Origin: Gammaproteobacteria bacterium | GTDB lineage: Bacteria > Pseudomonadota > Gammaproteobacteria > Pseudomonadales > Azotimanducaceae | NCBI GenBank assembly: GCA_026708185.1 | Contig: JAPOVK010000020.1 | Span: 1-64,000, forward strand | Length of the DNA: 64,000 nt | Reading direction: 5' to 3' | Part shown: positions 8,365 to 16,029 of the stretch, piece by piece | Numbering within the stretch: the first letter of the stretch is position 1 | Layout of the letters: every line of letters starts with the position of its first letter | Notes under the pieces: model-generated | Seen by the model: the letters and a program-made list of their open reading frames with translations, nothing else | What the model was told of the DNA's origin: nothing | Databases searched by the model: none | Made by a program: the position numbers and the translations under genes

Positions 8365-9600
8365 ATGAGAGCGCCGCCAATGGACACCCGAAGCCTCTGC
8401 AATCTGCTATTCCGCGACCTCACTCGCGAACCGAGCGGCACCGGACGTGCCATCCCACCGATTGCTTGGGCGTCAACACGAGGCCCCATTCGCAATGAGA
8501 ATCAGGACCGAGTACTCGTAGCCCGTTCTCCAAATGGTTTGGTCATTGCGGTTGTTGCCGACGGCATGGGGGGCATGCGCGATGGCTCTCGAGCGGCCGC
8601 GTTGTCCACGGCCGCTGTGGCGGCCCATTGCATGTTGTCGCGACGCTCTAAGCCGGAAGCCATGCTCGCCGACGCGCTTAACTTTGCCAACGAACAGGTC
8701 TTCAAGGATCTACACGGCGATGGTGGAGCTGCGCTCGCAGTCGTTGCGTCCTCCGCTGCCGGTCGCCACATCGCTCACGCAGGAGATACGCGAGTCTACC
8801 AACTCGGCAATGACGGTATTCTGTCCCAACTCACCGTGGACGACACCTTCGCAGGCCAACTAGAGTGTCTCGGTCGATCCTCTAAGCCCCCCCGACACCC
8901 AGATAGCCGACTAATTCAGTTTGTCGGTCTAGGTCCTGACCTTGAACCCCACGTTCGCAGTGTGCCTCCTGACGGCCGCGCACTCTTGATGGCTACCGAT
9001 GGGATCTACGGAGTCCCATCGCCAGTCTTGGAGTGGGTTATCGAAGCAGCGGACGGCCTTCAATCACTCACCCAACGGTTGATACTTCTGAGCGAGTGGA
9101 GTGGGGGACACGACAATGCGACCGCGGTGGCGTTCAGCTTGGGCGACGAAACTCAAGAGCCACCTCGCCAGCTCGAATTTTGGATGCCTCACAAGCACCT
9201 AGTCCTCGTTCCGACACCAGGCCCAATCGTGCCCCCTGCTAAAGAAGACCCGCGCGTGCACGATCAACCAAGTTCAACCATCAGAAAGCACCGCCGCAAG
9301 AAGAGTCGTCGAACGCCCCGCAAAGCTCCCCCGGCTTCCCCCAGCCCCCCCGTCTGTGACCTTCCTATCGTCACGTTTGGCGACACCGCCACAACAAACG
9401 ACACGCTCGCAACGGGCGACACCCCCGCACCAGAGGACACTCTGCCGACCGAGGAACGTTCCACGACCGAGGACATCTCCACAACGGAGGAGCATTCCAC
9501 AGCCGGAGACATTCCCACCACAGACGATTCTCCATCGTTAGGACAGCATGTCGACACCCGCACACAGGCCGACGACGGTGACGAGCCTCCACCCAAATGA
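8365..9600 (+). CDS. PP2C-family serine/threonine phosphatase with repeat tail
   Basis: A 411-residue protein phosphatase that removes phosphate from Ser/Thr in a Mn/Mg-dependent reaction. Motifs in order: RNENQD (43-48), ADGMGG (65-70), AHAGDTRVY, MATDGIYG and SGGHDNATAV, i.e. all main metal-binding PP2C motifs. After about residue 300 there is a basic linker and then a Thr/Glu-rich hexapeptide repeat tail. The stop overlaps the ATG of a kinase gene (ATGA), and a second kinase overlaps that one, so all three are translationally coupled. The most likely job is to hold the two kinases or a shared substrate dephosphorylated. ATG 8380 is an alternative start. Codon third positions are richer in A/T than in the chromosomal part of the window. 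Confidence 0.9.
   Translation: MRAPPMDTRSLCNLLFRDLTREPSGTGRAIPPIAWASTRGPIRNENQDRVLVARSPNGLVIAVVADGMGGMRDGSRAAALSTAAVAAHCMLSRRSKPEAMLADALNFANEQVFKDLHGDGGAALAVVASSAAGRHIAHAGDTRVYQLGNDGILSQLTVDDTFAGQLECLGRSSKPPRHPDSRLIQFVGLGPDLEPHVRSVPPDGRALLMATDGIYGVPSPVLEWVIEAADGLQSLTQRLILLSEWSGGHDNATAVAFSLGDETQEPPRQLEFWMPHKHLVLVPTPGPIVPPAKEDPRVHDQPSSTIRKHRRKKSRRTPRKAPPASPSPPVCDLPIVTFGDTATTNDTLATGDTPAPEDTLPTEERSTTEDISTTEEHSTAGDIPTTDDSPSLGQHVDTRTQADDGDEPPPK
9382..9543 (+). repeat. 18-bp tandem repeat encoding Thr-rich hexapeptides
   Basis: Nine in-frame 18-bp units (the last degenerate) at the end of the PP2C gene encode hexapeptides of the form D/E-x-x-T/A-T/P-E/G, for example DTLATG, DTPAPE, DTLPTE, ERSTTE, DISTTE and EHSTAG. 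The units are diverged at the DNA level. The threonines sit next to acidic residues, so the tail could be a flexible multi-phosphorylation region for the adjacent kinases. That role is inference. Confidence 0.75.
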
Positions 9601-10658
9601 AGAAGCGCTATGTTCCTACTGGCAACAGCGCCAGCGGCGGCCTTGGCCAAGTGGTTTTCTGCACGGACCAGAATCTTGATCGCCAGGTCGTCATAAAGTA
9701 CGGAAACCAACCACGACGGCTACTAGATGAACTCGCTGCACTGCAGCGGATTCGATCTAAGCATGTCGTCGAGGTTTTCGACGTTGTTTCTGACAGTCAC
9801 GGTACGAGCGATGGCATCGTCGAAGAGTTCATAGACGGCGCTGAATTGACTTCGCAACTCGGCAACATTGGCTCCAACGACGAGTACGTACGGCTGCTAT
9901 ATCAGCTCGCAAGCGGATTGGCTGACATCCACGAAGTCGGAATCGTCCATCGTGACGTCAAACCATCAAACGTCTTCATAGACGCCGACCAGATCCTAAA
10001 GATCATCGACTTCAACTTGGCCCGGCTGCTAGACGACGCAAACACCACCGGATTCGTCGGCACACCCGGATATGCGGCACCCGAACTTTACTCAGGCACA
10101 GACGTCGCCTTCGGCAAGAAGGTCGACGTCTATGCTATGGGCGTCACCGCCCTCGCTGTCGTCGCCGGCCACCTATTGCCTACTCCCCTACTCAAGAGAC
10201 CACCCAAACCCAAGAAATGGAAGGCTACCACCGGTGGCTTTGGTGCCCTTCTGCCGCAGCTCGACCAAACGTTGGTCGGTCTCCTTGATGCCTGCCTCAA
10301 TGAAGACCCCGCCAAGAGACCCAGCGCGCGAAAAGTTCGCGACCGGGCAGAAAGAATGATGCTCCGTGGAAAACACCGAGCGGTTTTCGTTATGAACCGT
10401 AGGCGGTTCGAACTGCACGCCGGAAACCGCCGTGTGGATCTACGACATCCCTCTCTCGGAACGTTATCCATCGCCTACGATGGCCTCGAGTTCAAAGTCC
10501 GCAAGGTTGATGGAGAAATCTGGGCCAACAACATGCCTGTATCCAAAGGTACTCCTCTACCAGAGTCCTGCGTACTCGCTTTCGGTGCTCCCACTCGGCC
10601 CCCGAGGGAACGGACATTCGTTACGATGGACGTTTCGCATCCCGAGGTCGTCCTGTGA
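9597..10658 (+). CDS. Serine/threonine protein kinase with FHA-like C-terminus
   Basis: A 353-residue cytoplasmic kinase. The glycine loop (SASGGLGQVV, 11-20), ATP-anchoring lysine K34, HRDVKPSN (118-125) and GTPGYAAPE are present. The metal-binding DFG is DFN (138-140), a substitution that may alter but does not necessarily abolish activity. The last ~90 residues are beta-rich and end SKGTPLPESCVLAFG, resembling the NG-x-x-L-x-x-G-x-x-L-x-F-G end of FHA phosphothreonine-binding domains, although the GR motif is unclear. An FHA module would suit binding to the Thr-rich phosphatase tail. It starts with an ATG overlapping the PP2C stop and its own stop overlaps the next kinase start. Confidence 0.85.
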   Translation: MKKRYVPTGNSASGGLGQVVFCTDQNLDRQVVIKYGNQPRRLLDELAALQRIRSKHVVEVFDVVSDSHGTSDGIVEEFIDGAELTSQLGNIGSNDEYVRLLYQLASGLADIHEVGIVHRDVKPSNVFIDADQILKIIDFNLARLLDDANTTGFVGTPGYAAPELYSGTDVAFGKKVDVYAMGVTALAVVAGHLLPTPLLKRPPKPKKWKATTGGFGALLPQLDQTLVGLLDACLNEDPAKRPSARKVRDRAERMMLRGKHRAVFVMNRRRFELHAGNRRVDLRHPSLGTLSIAYDGLEFKVRKVDGEIWANNMPVSKGTPLPESCVLAFGAPTRPPRERTFVTMDVSHPEVVL

Positions 10659-11731
10659 GCTTACTCATGCCAAGCGAAACCGTCGGAGGACGCTATACCA
10701 TAGAGACTGAGATCGGCCGTGGCGGCATGCAGGTGGTCTATCGAGCAGTCGATGAGACTCTTCGACGTACAGTAGCCGTCAAGGTCCCTCAGGACGCTCA
10801 AAACACTCGACGCTTCCGCGAAAGCGCCGTCCTCTCGGCGAAGGTAAACCACCCGAACGTCGCGAAGACGCTCGACTACTTCGAGGATGCCGACGGACGT
10901 TTCTACATGGTTGAGGAGTACGTCGATGGCTTGAACCTACGGCTCGTAACCTCCCGGTTCAAGCGCTCCGATCCACACACCGCCGTCCACATCTTGCATC
11001 ATCTTGCCCGTGGTCTGAGTGCATCGCATCGCGTCGGCGTGGTACACCGTGATTTGAAACCTAGCAACGTCATGATCGTGGGAGGTCTGAAACTCCTGGG
11101 CGTAAAGGTCACAGACTTCGGCATAGCGAAAATGGCGGAACGGGAGGTAGACGACGCGGTCGCGGGGGGCGAGGAGACTACACGCCGATCCTCAACCGTG
11201 ATGGGTGCGTTGGCTTATCTCGCTCCTGAAGTCGTTGATCTACCGCACAGCCCCTCGAAGCCAGCAGACGTGTGGTCTATTGCAGCAATGGCCTGGGAGC
11301 TTTTGACCGGCAAACCACCTTTTGGGACCGGCCTGAGGGCAATTAGGGAAATTGTTTCCGAAAAGGACCCAGCCCTCCCTAGTAGTGTGGCGAATCACGA
11401 TCAGTTCGGGTTGCTCTCACGTCAATTGGCCGATCTCATCCTCTCCTGCCTCCGGCGCAATCCTGACGAACGCCCGACTGCCGCCGACTTGGCTTCCCGT
11501 TGCGACGAGCTTTGCTATGTCACTCCTGTTCGCGAGACTGGCATCGTGACCAACTATCCAGCCCGGTCGTTCGGCTTCATCGCACGCGAGAACGGCGGCT
11601 CGGTCTTCTTCCACGTTCGGAGCGTCATCGGGCCCCGTCCCGAACTCGGGGCACAGGTATGGTTCACCTCTTTTGATGGTATGCCACGCCCTCGTGCGAT
11701 TCCGGTCGTCCCGCTCCTTCCCGAGCAATAG
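10655..11731 (+). CDS. Serine/threonine protein kinase fused to a cold-shock domain
   Basis: A 358-residue protein starting at a GTG that overlaps the previous stop (GTGA). The kinase domain has IGRGGMQVVYR (20-30), lysine K43, VVHRDLKPSN, TDFGIAK and a longer activation loop (EVDDAVAGGEETTRRSST) followed by LAYLAPE. From about residue 292 the chain becomes a cold-shock/OB fold: GIVTNYPARSFGFIA carries the RNP1-like aromatic strand, VFFHV the RNP2 strand, and LGAQVWFTSF the closing strand. Cold-shock domains bind single-stranded RNA or DNA, so nucleic acid may gate or target this kinase, much as eukaryotic PKR couples RNA binding to a kinase. No transmembrane segment is seen, unlike most PknB-type kinases. 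Confidence 0.88.
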   Translation: MSLLMPSETVGGRYTIETEIGRGGMQVVYRAVDETLRRTVAVKVPQDAQNTRRFRESAVLSAKVNHPNVAKTLDYFEDADGRFYMVEEYVDGLNLRLVTSRFKRSDPHTAVHILHHLARGLSASHRVGVVHRDLKPSNVMIVGGLKLLGVKVTDFGIAKMAEREVDDAVAGGEETTRRSSTVMGALAYLAPEVVDLPHSPSKPADVWSIAAMAWELLTGKPPFGTGLRAIREIVSEKDPALPSSVANHDQFGLLSRQLADLILSCLRRNPDERPTAADLASRCDELCYVTPVRETGIVTNYPARSFGFIARENGGSVFFHVRSVIGPRPELGAQVWFTSFDGMPRPRAIPVVPLLPEQ

Positions 11732-11756
11732 ATTTAGCGCGCATACGCTCGTCCAC

Positions 11757-12380
11757 CTATTCACGTTCCAATACACGCCTGCCGCTGTCCCGCAGTTCGC
11801 CCCTCGCGTCCACGTACCGGTAGAGCGTCACCCGCCCGATACCCAGCTCCCGGCACAGCTCCGCCACCGAGGTGTCCCGGTAGGCCATCGCCGCCTGCGC
11901 GAGCCGCACCTTGGGCCTTCGACAGCGCAAACTTGCGACCACCCCTGCGACCCCGCGCCCGCGCCGCCTTCAGTCCGGCCACCGTACGCTCGCGAATGAG
12001 CTCGCGCTCGAACTCGGCCAGCGCCGCGAAGATGCGAAGATGCCGAACACCAGACGGCCGCCCGGCGTCGTGGTGTCAATCTGCGCACCCTGACCGGCCA
12101 GTACGCGAAGCCCCACTCCGCGGTCCGACAGGTCCTGCACGGTGCCGACGAGGTGCGCGAGGTTGCGCCCCAGACGGTCGAGCTTCCGGACGACGAGCAC
12201 GTCGCCGTCACGCAAGGCGCGCACGCACGCCTCCAGGCCGGGCCGATCCTCCTTCGCCCCGGAGGCCCGATCCTCGTAGATCCCGTCAGGGTCGACACCC
12301 GCGGCTACGAGCGCGTCGCGCTGCAGGTCGAGCGACTGCGAACCGTCCGCCTTCGACACGCGGGCATAGCCGAGCAGCAT
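11757..12380 (-). pseudogene. Serine recombinase/resolvase, broken by two frameshifts
   Basis: The first frame (12,380 leftward) gives a clear Tn3-type resolvase: LLGYARVSKADGSQSLDLQ with the catalytic serine, then LVVRKLDRLGRNLAHL. After VFGIFA the frame is lost because the 8-bp GCGAAGAT at 12026-12033 is duplicated at 12034-12041. The natural continuation (FERELIRERTVAGLKAARA) runs in another frame to about 11911, where a one-base insertion shifts it again. The third frame then encodes the helix-turn-helix tail (VAELCRELGIGRVTLYRYV). Such recombinases resolve transposon cointegrates or invert DNA. No terminal inverted repeats were seen, so it is a dead remnant of an earlier element between the kinase operon and the next module. 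Confidence 0.85.
12026..12041 (+). repeat. 8-bp tandem duplication inactivating the resolvase
   Basis: GCGAAGAT occurs twice head to tail inside the resolvase reading frame. Removing one copy restores the canonical GIFAALAEFERELI resolvase sequence. This is a slippage-type mutation and a single reversible step as far as this lesion is concerned. Confidence 0.85.
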
Positions 12381-12551
12381 GGTTGTTCCTTAAACGCTGC
12401 TTTGCGATACGCGGTTGGCCGACCGCGTTTCACCGCGATACTACGTACCTCAACCCGTTCCGAAAACAACGCTCCACAAACACTCTACCCCTGATAACGA
12501 GACACGCCGCCAACACGTCTCGTCCGCGCCGTTGCTCCAGCGTCCCGCGGC

Positions 12552-13448
12552 CTAGCCCATCCAGGCCAACCGCACGGCGGCGGCAGTTGCCCTCAGCACG
12601 AATTCGGCTTCAGCGCGCGTAAAGTTGATCTCGCCACCGTCGCCAGGCGCGTGGTGCGCCAGGTGCGTGTAGTGCCGCACGGCGGCGCAGACAGCTTCCT
12701 CGCGTTGTGCTTTCGTCATCTTCCCGCCGCCATCTTCCGCCAGCCGATTGAACGCCAGGGACCACTTCCGACCCAGCAGCCCGCCAAGCTCGTCGATCAC
12801 GATCCGGCACGAGGCTATGCAACTACGGTAGTTGCCGTTCCCGTACTCCTCCTCCGCAGACCGCAGGCTCGAGGCAACCTCACGCCACCCATCGTCCCCG
12901 TCCGCACCGAGCGGCAGCGGCACTTCGAGCAACATCACGTCCCGGGCACCCGCACCCCGAAGCGTCTGCAGCCATTCGGAGCGTGGCACGCGAATACCTC
13001 CGTCTCCGAGCAGGTACTGCTCGCCGTGCTCATCGGCACCATCGCCCGTGAACGACAGGTCGAACGTCAGGTCGCCCGCGTCGCGCAACGCCTCCAACCT
13101 AGCGACCTCGTTCGCTTGCAGACGCAGGTGCAACGTCGCCGAGAGCGGCGCGACGAAGTCCTTGCAAACGACCTCGAACGGCTGCTCGGGTCGGGCGAAC
13201 CCCAACGGACTTGGTTCGCCGCCGCCCGGCCGCACCGCGATGCGGGCGCCGAGGACCGAAGCGCGCCGCAGTCCGCCGCGCCCCGTCGAGACCGACAGCC
13301 GCAGCGCGAACACCATTTCGTACGCCCCCACGACAGGCCGAAGTCCCACGCTCTGAACGCTGCCCTCCGCAATCCCGCGACTCCCTACCGTCAATCTCAC
13401 GTCGTCCTCCAGTGTCGTCGACGGGAACCGGGTGCTCGAACCCGACAC
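12552..13448 (-). CDS. Unknown protein, last gene of a three-gene island operon
   Basis: A 298-residue protein from a GTG start, not recognised. The first ~190 residues are beta-rich with an alternating hydrophobic pattern (YEMVFALRLSV, TLHLRLQANEV, LTFDLSFTG). The last ~100 are helical, with YGNGNYRSCIASCRIVIDEL, a VRHYTHLAHH segment and TRAEAEFVLRATAAAVRLA. That helical layout resembles HEPN-type or abortive-infection C-terminal domains, but no firm R-x(4-6)-H motif can be claimed. It lies 48 bp downstream of the 446-residue gene in the same direction and probably shares its transcript. A defence role is inferred from context only. Confidence 0.6.
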   Translation of the reverse strand: MSGSSTRFPSTTLEDDVRLTVGSRGIAEGSVQSVGLRPVVGAYEMVFALRLSVSTGRGGLRRASVLGARIAVRPGGGEPSPLGFARPEQPFEVVCKDFVAPLSATLHLRLQANEVARLEALRDAGDLTFDLSFTGDGADEHGEQYLLGDGGIRVPRSEWLQTLRGAGARDVMLLEVPLPLGADGDDGWREVASSLRSAEEEYGNGNYRSCIASCRIVIDELGGLLGRKWSLAFNRLAEDGGGKMTKAQREEAVCAAVRHYTHLAHHAPGDGGEINFTRAEAEFVLRATAAAVRLAWMG

Positions 13449-13496
13449 CGCCGGGGTGCACGCGGGCTACCGGTCCGTCGGATGGACGCGGCTCGG

Positions 13497-14837
13497 TCAT
13501 CCGCCCGGTTCTAGGTCCGACTCCACAATGTACGCGCCTTCTCCGCGCGTGTTCTCGCTCTCAACCCGCAGCACTTCACGCACGAACCGTCCTTCCTTCG
13601 TATCCTCGCACCCGTCCACCTCTACGTAGAAGCCATCCTCATCGTCCGGGTTCTCCCAGAAACGCACCGTTAGCTCTCCGTTCGGCACGTCGGCTTTCTG
13701 CCCGCACAGCGTGCACAGCCACTTGCCCGCAGGCATGGCCTCCCTCGCGGGGTGGTTCTCCACGACCCGGAATCCGCGCCGGTAGACCAACCTCTGTTGG
13801 TATACCCGCTCCGTACCGCGACGGTCGTCCTCGAATCGATACGCCCCCGGCGGCGGCTCGTCGGCAAGCGTCTCGCAGAGGCCCCACGGCACGTCCTCGA
13901 ATCCTGCGGTATCCCGGTTCCAGCGCACCCCCTGAGCAGGCCCGCGGTACCCCGCCGCCCTGTCCACGAACACGTCCACGTCCGCCCGTGCCTGCACCGC
14001 GCGCCGTTCGCCCGCCGCCAGCCAGCGCCTCAGACATTCCGCCAAGGGCGCCGACACCCCATCCTCGTCCGCGCCGGGCATCCGTCGCCGATGAGCTCGA
14101 TGCACCAACTTCGCATACGCGTTCAGCAGGCCGCCGTGAGCTCGCATCCAATCCCTCGCCTCGCCTCGGAAGTCGTGGTACGCGTCCGCACTGTCCGCGC
14201 TGTTCATCCGCTCCTCGTTGAGCTTGCCCATGATCTCTTCGAGGCTCCACCCGAAACCCTCGCTCAACTGCTCGTACACCCCCCTCAACCGCCACCCTTC
14301 GCGATCCGTGTCGCAGAGCTGCACGGCGACGTCCCAGATGGACAGCAAGGCGTCGGCGCTGTTGGTCGGAATCTTCGCCTCCGGCGCCGTCAACGAGTAG
14401 CGCCAACGCTCGTATCCCCGCCCGTCCTCGGCCGACACCGAGTCCAGGAATGCCGCCAACGTGGCCGGCTCGATGTACTGGTGGAGGGTCCTGAACCTGC
14501 GGTATTCCTCCGCCAGGGCCTCACGGAGCGAATCGCCGAGAAACCGGAACAACGTCGCCAGGTTGTGGTGGCGGTACGGGAACCGCGCCTCGCCTTTCGC
14601 TCCCTTGGGCCTGGGCGTCGCCACCAGTTCCTCGACGGTCTTTCCTTCCGCTTCCGCGATCAGGAACTTGAAAGTCTGCTCGATGCCGCTGTAGGCGGCC
14701 GTGATGAACGGCCACGCACCCGCGATGTCCGTCCCCGGATGCAGGTCGTGTCCCTTGAACGTCCGCTCGTACGCCTCGCGGGTGCGCTCCTGGGCGATCT
14801 TCAGGCGTTGGACGATTTCAACGCGTCGGCCGAGCAT
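13497..14837 (-). CDS. Unknown protein with HEPN-like N-terminal helical region
   Basis: A 446-residue protein starting 4 bp after the stop of the HsdR_N-like gene. The N-terminal ~130 residues are helical (ITAAYSGIEQTFKFLIAEAEG, then RFPYRHHNLATLFRFL), reminiscent of HEPN domains found in toxin and abortive-infection proteins. A middle helical region and a C-terminal beta-rich part follow, the latter with a single CTLC pair that might be half of a zinc site. I do not recognise the family. Tight spacing to both neighbours marks it as the second gene of a three-gene operon with an HsdR-type nuclease-domain relative, so a defence function is plausible but unproven. Confidence 0.6.
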   Translation of the reverse strand: MLGRRVEIVQRLKIAQERTREAYERTFKGHDLHPGTDIAGAWPFITAAYSGIEQTFKFLIAEAEGKTVEELVATPRPKGAKGEARFPYRHHNLATLFRFLGDSLREALAEEYRRFRTLHQYIEPATLAAFLDSVSAEDGRGYERWRYSLTAPEAKIPTNSADALLSIWDVAVQLCDTDREGWRLRGVYEQLSEGFGWSLEEIMGKLNEERMNSADSADAYHDFRGEARDWMRAHGGLLNAYAKLVHRAHRRRMPGADEDGVSAPLAECLRRWLAAGERRAVQARADVDVFVDRAAGYRGPAQGVRWNRDTAGFEDVPWGLCETLADEPPPGAYRFEDDRRGTERVYQQRLVYRRGFRVVENHPAREAMPAGKWLCTLCGQKADVPNGELTVRFWENPDDEDGFYVEVDGCEDTKEGRFVREVLRVESENTRGEGAYIVESDLEPGG

Positions 14838-14841
14838 GCCG

Positions 14842-15822
14842 TCAGCGCCCGCGCGCCTTCACCGCGTCCCGCAGGTTCGTGCGGATCAGGCCGTAGTGCA
14901 GCAGGTTCGCGAAGAACGCCTTCGAGTTGTCCCAGTCGGCAGTCCCGGCACAATGCATGTCGCCGAGATAGAGATACCCCTCGTAGCCGTGCGGGTTCTC
15001 CAGCCATGCCCCGGCGCCGGACTCCGCAACGGCCTCGAAGGCCGTCTCGTTGCTGATCCGCGACATCCTGCCGACGTGGTACACCTCCCGGCACTGCCTC
15101 TCCTCGACCCACTCGCAGTCCCCCATGTCCATCTGCAGCGCATGGTGGGTGCGCCCGGCCTTCTCGACGCCCACGCACAGCCGGATGCCCCCCTGCGACC
15201 CGCCCCAGGTGCTTACGGCCACCGACATCGCCACGACCCTCCCCGACGTCGCGGCGACGTAGTCCGCGTACAGACCCCGCCACCTGCCTCCGCCGGCATT
15301 GCCGAACTCGTGCAGGTTCGGGCCGCGGTCCTCGAGGACATGAACGCCATCGAACGAGAACGGCAGTTCCTTCTCCTTCCGCACATCGAACAGCAGCTTG
15401 TGGACCGACAGCACCATCCGCCTGTCGTTCTCGTCCAGCGCCTGGTGCGCCTCGTAGACCGCATCCCCCTCCTCCTCGTCTCCCGCGTCGTTCCGATAGA
15501 ACGCAGCGAAGTACCGGTCCGCCGCGTCAGCGTCGTCCGGGTCCGGGAAGTCGACGTCGACGCCGGGCGGCGCGTAGGTGGCCGCCAGGGGTTCCAGCGA
15601 CGAGGTCGGTTCCCACCGCGCCTTCGCCGACCGCACCAGGAACCCGTGCCGGTCCCCGTTCGACACCCAGACGTGCCTGGCCTGCGACTTGATCGCGTAC
15701 TCCTTCGCCTGCCGTGCCACCGCCGGTCCGAGCGGAATGCCCGGGGCCTTGCATTCCACGACCGTGCCACGCCGAGGTGCTCGCCCGCGCCGCCGCCTGG
15801 GCCGCGCCGTCCCGCCGGGCAC
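14842..15822 (-). CDS. HsdR N-terminal (HSDR_N_2-like) protein, 5'-truncated at the tRNA
   Basis: Residues 21-63 (VVECKAPGIPLG, VARQAKEYAI, RHVWVSNGDRHGFLVR) match the second half of the type I restriction HsdR N-terminal nuclease domain: the E-x-K strand, the Q-x-x-x-Y helix and the NG turn. The first half of that fold, with the aspartate-bearing strand, normally occupies about 60 residues upstream. Here it is replaced by ~20 Arg/Gly/Pro-rich residues, and the frame ends only ~38 bp from the tRNA-Leu. The remaining ~260 residues are unassigned. It heads an operon with the next two minus-strand genes. The simplest reading is loss of the 5' end when the island border formed; expression might then come from read-through of the co-directional tRNA promoter. 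Confidence 0.6.
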   Translation of the reverse strand: MPGGTARPRRRRGRAPRRGTVVECKAPGIPLGPAVARQAKEYAIKSQARHVWVSNGDRHGFLVRSAKARWEPTSSLEPLAATYAPPGVDVDFPDPDDADAADRYFAAFYRNDAGDEEEGDAVYEAHQALDENDRRMVLSVHKLLFDVRKEKELPFSFDGVHVLEDRGPNLHEFGNAGGGRWRGLYADYVAATSGRVVAMSVAVSTWGGSQGGIRLCVGVEKAGRTHHALQMDMGDCEWVEERQCREVYHVGRMSRISNETAFEAVAESGAGAWLENPHGYEGYLYLGDMHCAGTADWDNSKAFFANLLHYGLIRTNLRDAVKARGR

Positions 15823-15859
15823 CCTGAACTTTTCAACTCAATGGGTCATGTGGACCGTT

Positions 15860-15946
15860 TGGTGCCGAGGAGAGGACTTGAACCTCCACGGGGTTACCCC
15901 CACTAGCACCTGAAGCTAGCGTGTCTACCGATTTCACCACCTCGGC
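15860..15946 (-). tRNA. tRNA-Leu (anticodon CAG)
   Basis: An 87-nt class II tRNA read on the minus strand. It starts GCCGAGGTGG, has the D-arm GTAGACAC, an anticodon stem GCTAG/CTAGC around a 7-nt loop with CAG, a long variable arm (GGGGGTAACCCC), the T-arm GGTTCAAGTCC and an encoded CCA. The acceptor stem GCCGAGG pairs with CCTCGGC. Its 3' end faces the defence-gene island, the usual geometry for integrase targets. Confidence 0.96.
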
Positions 15947-15959
15947 GTGGGGGCGCGAC

Positions 15960-15987
15960 TCTACATCAACGCGCCGCCAGTGGACAA
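15960..15987 (-). promoter_or_regulatory. Candidate sigma70 promoter of tRNA-Leu
   Basis: On the minus strand TTGTCC (15987-15982) and TGTAGA (15965-15960) are separated by 16 bp. They are followed by a very G/C-rich discriminator before the tRNA 5' end at 15946, as is common for stringently controlled tRNA promoters. No experimental support. Confidence 0.5.
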
Positions 15988-16029
15988 TGCCGGGCGCGCA
16001 CCTTGACCTCGTCGGCGCGGCAAAGGACG

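Noticed and set aside
11740-12550. Terminal inverted repeats of a Tn3-like transposon around the broken resolvase
   Set aside because: No paired repeat or transposase was seen; only the resolvase remnant is supported.
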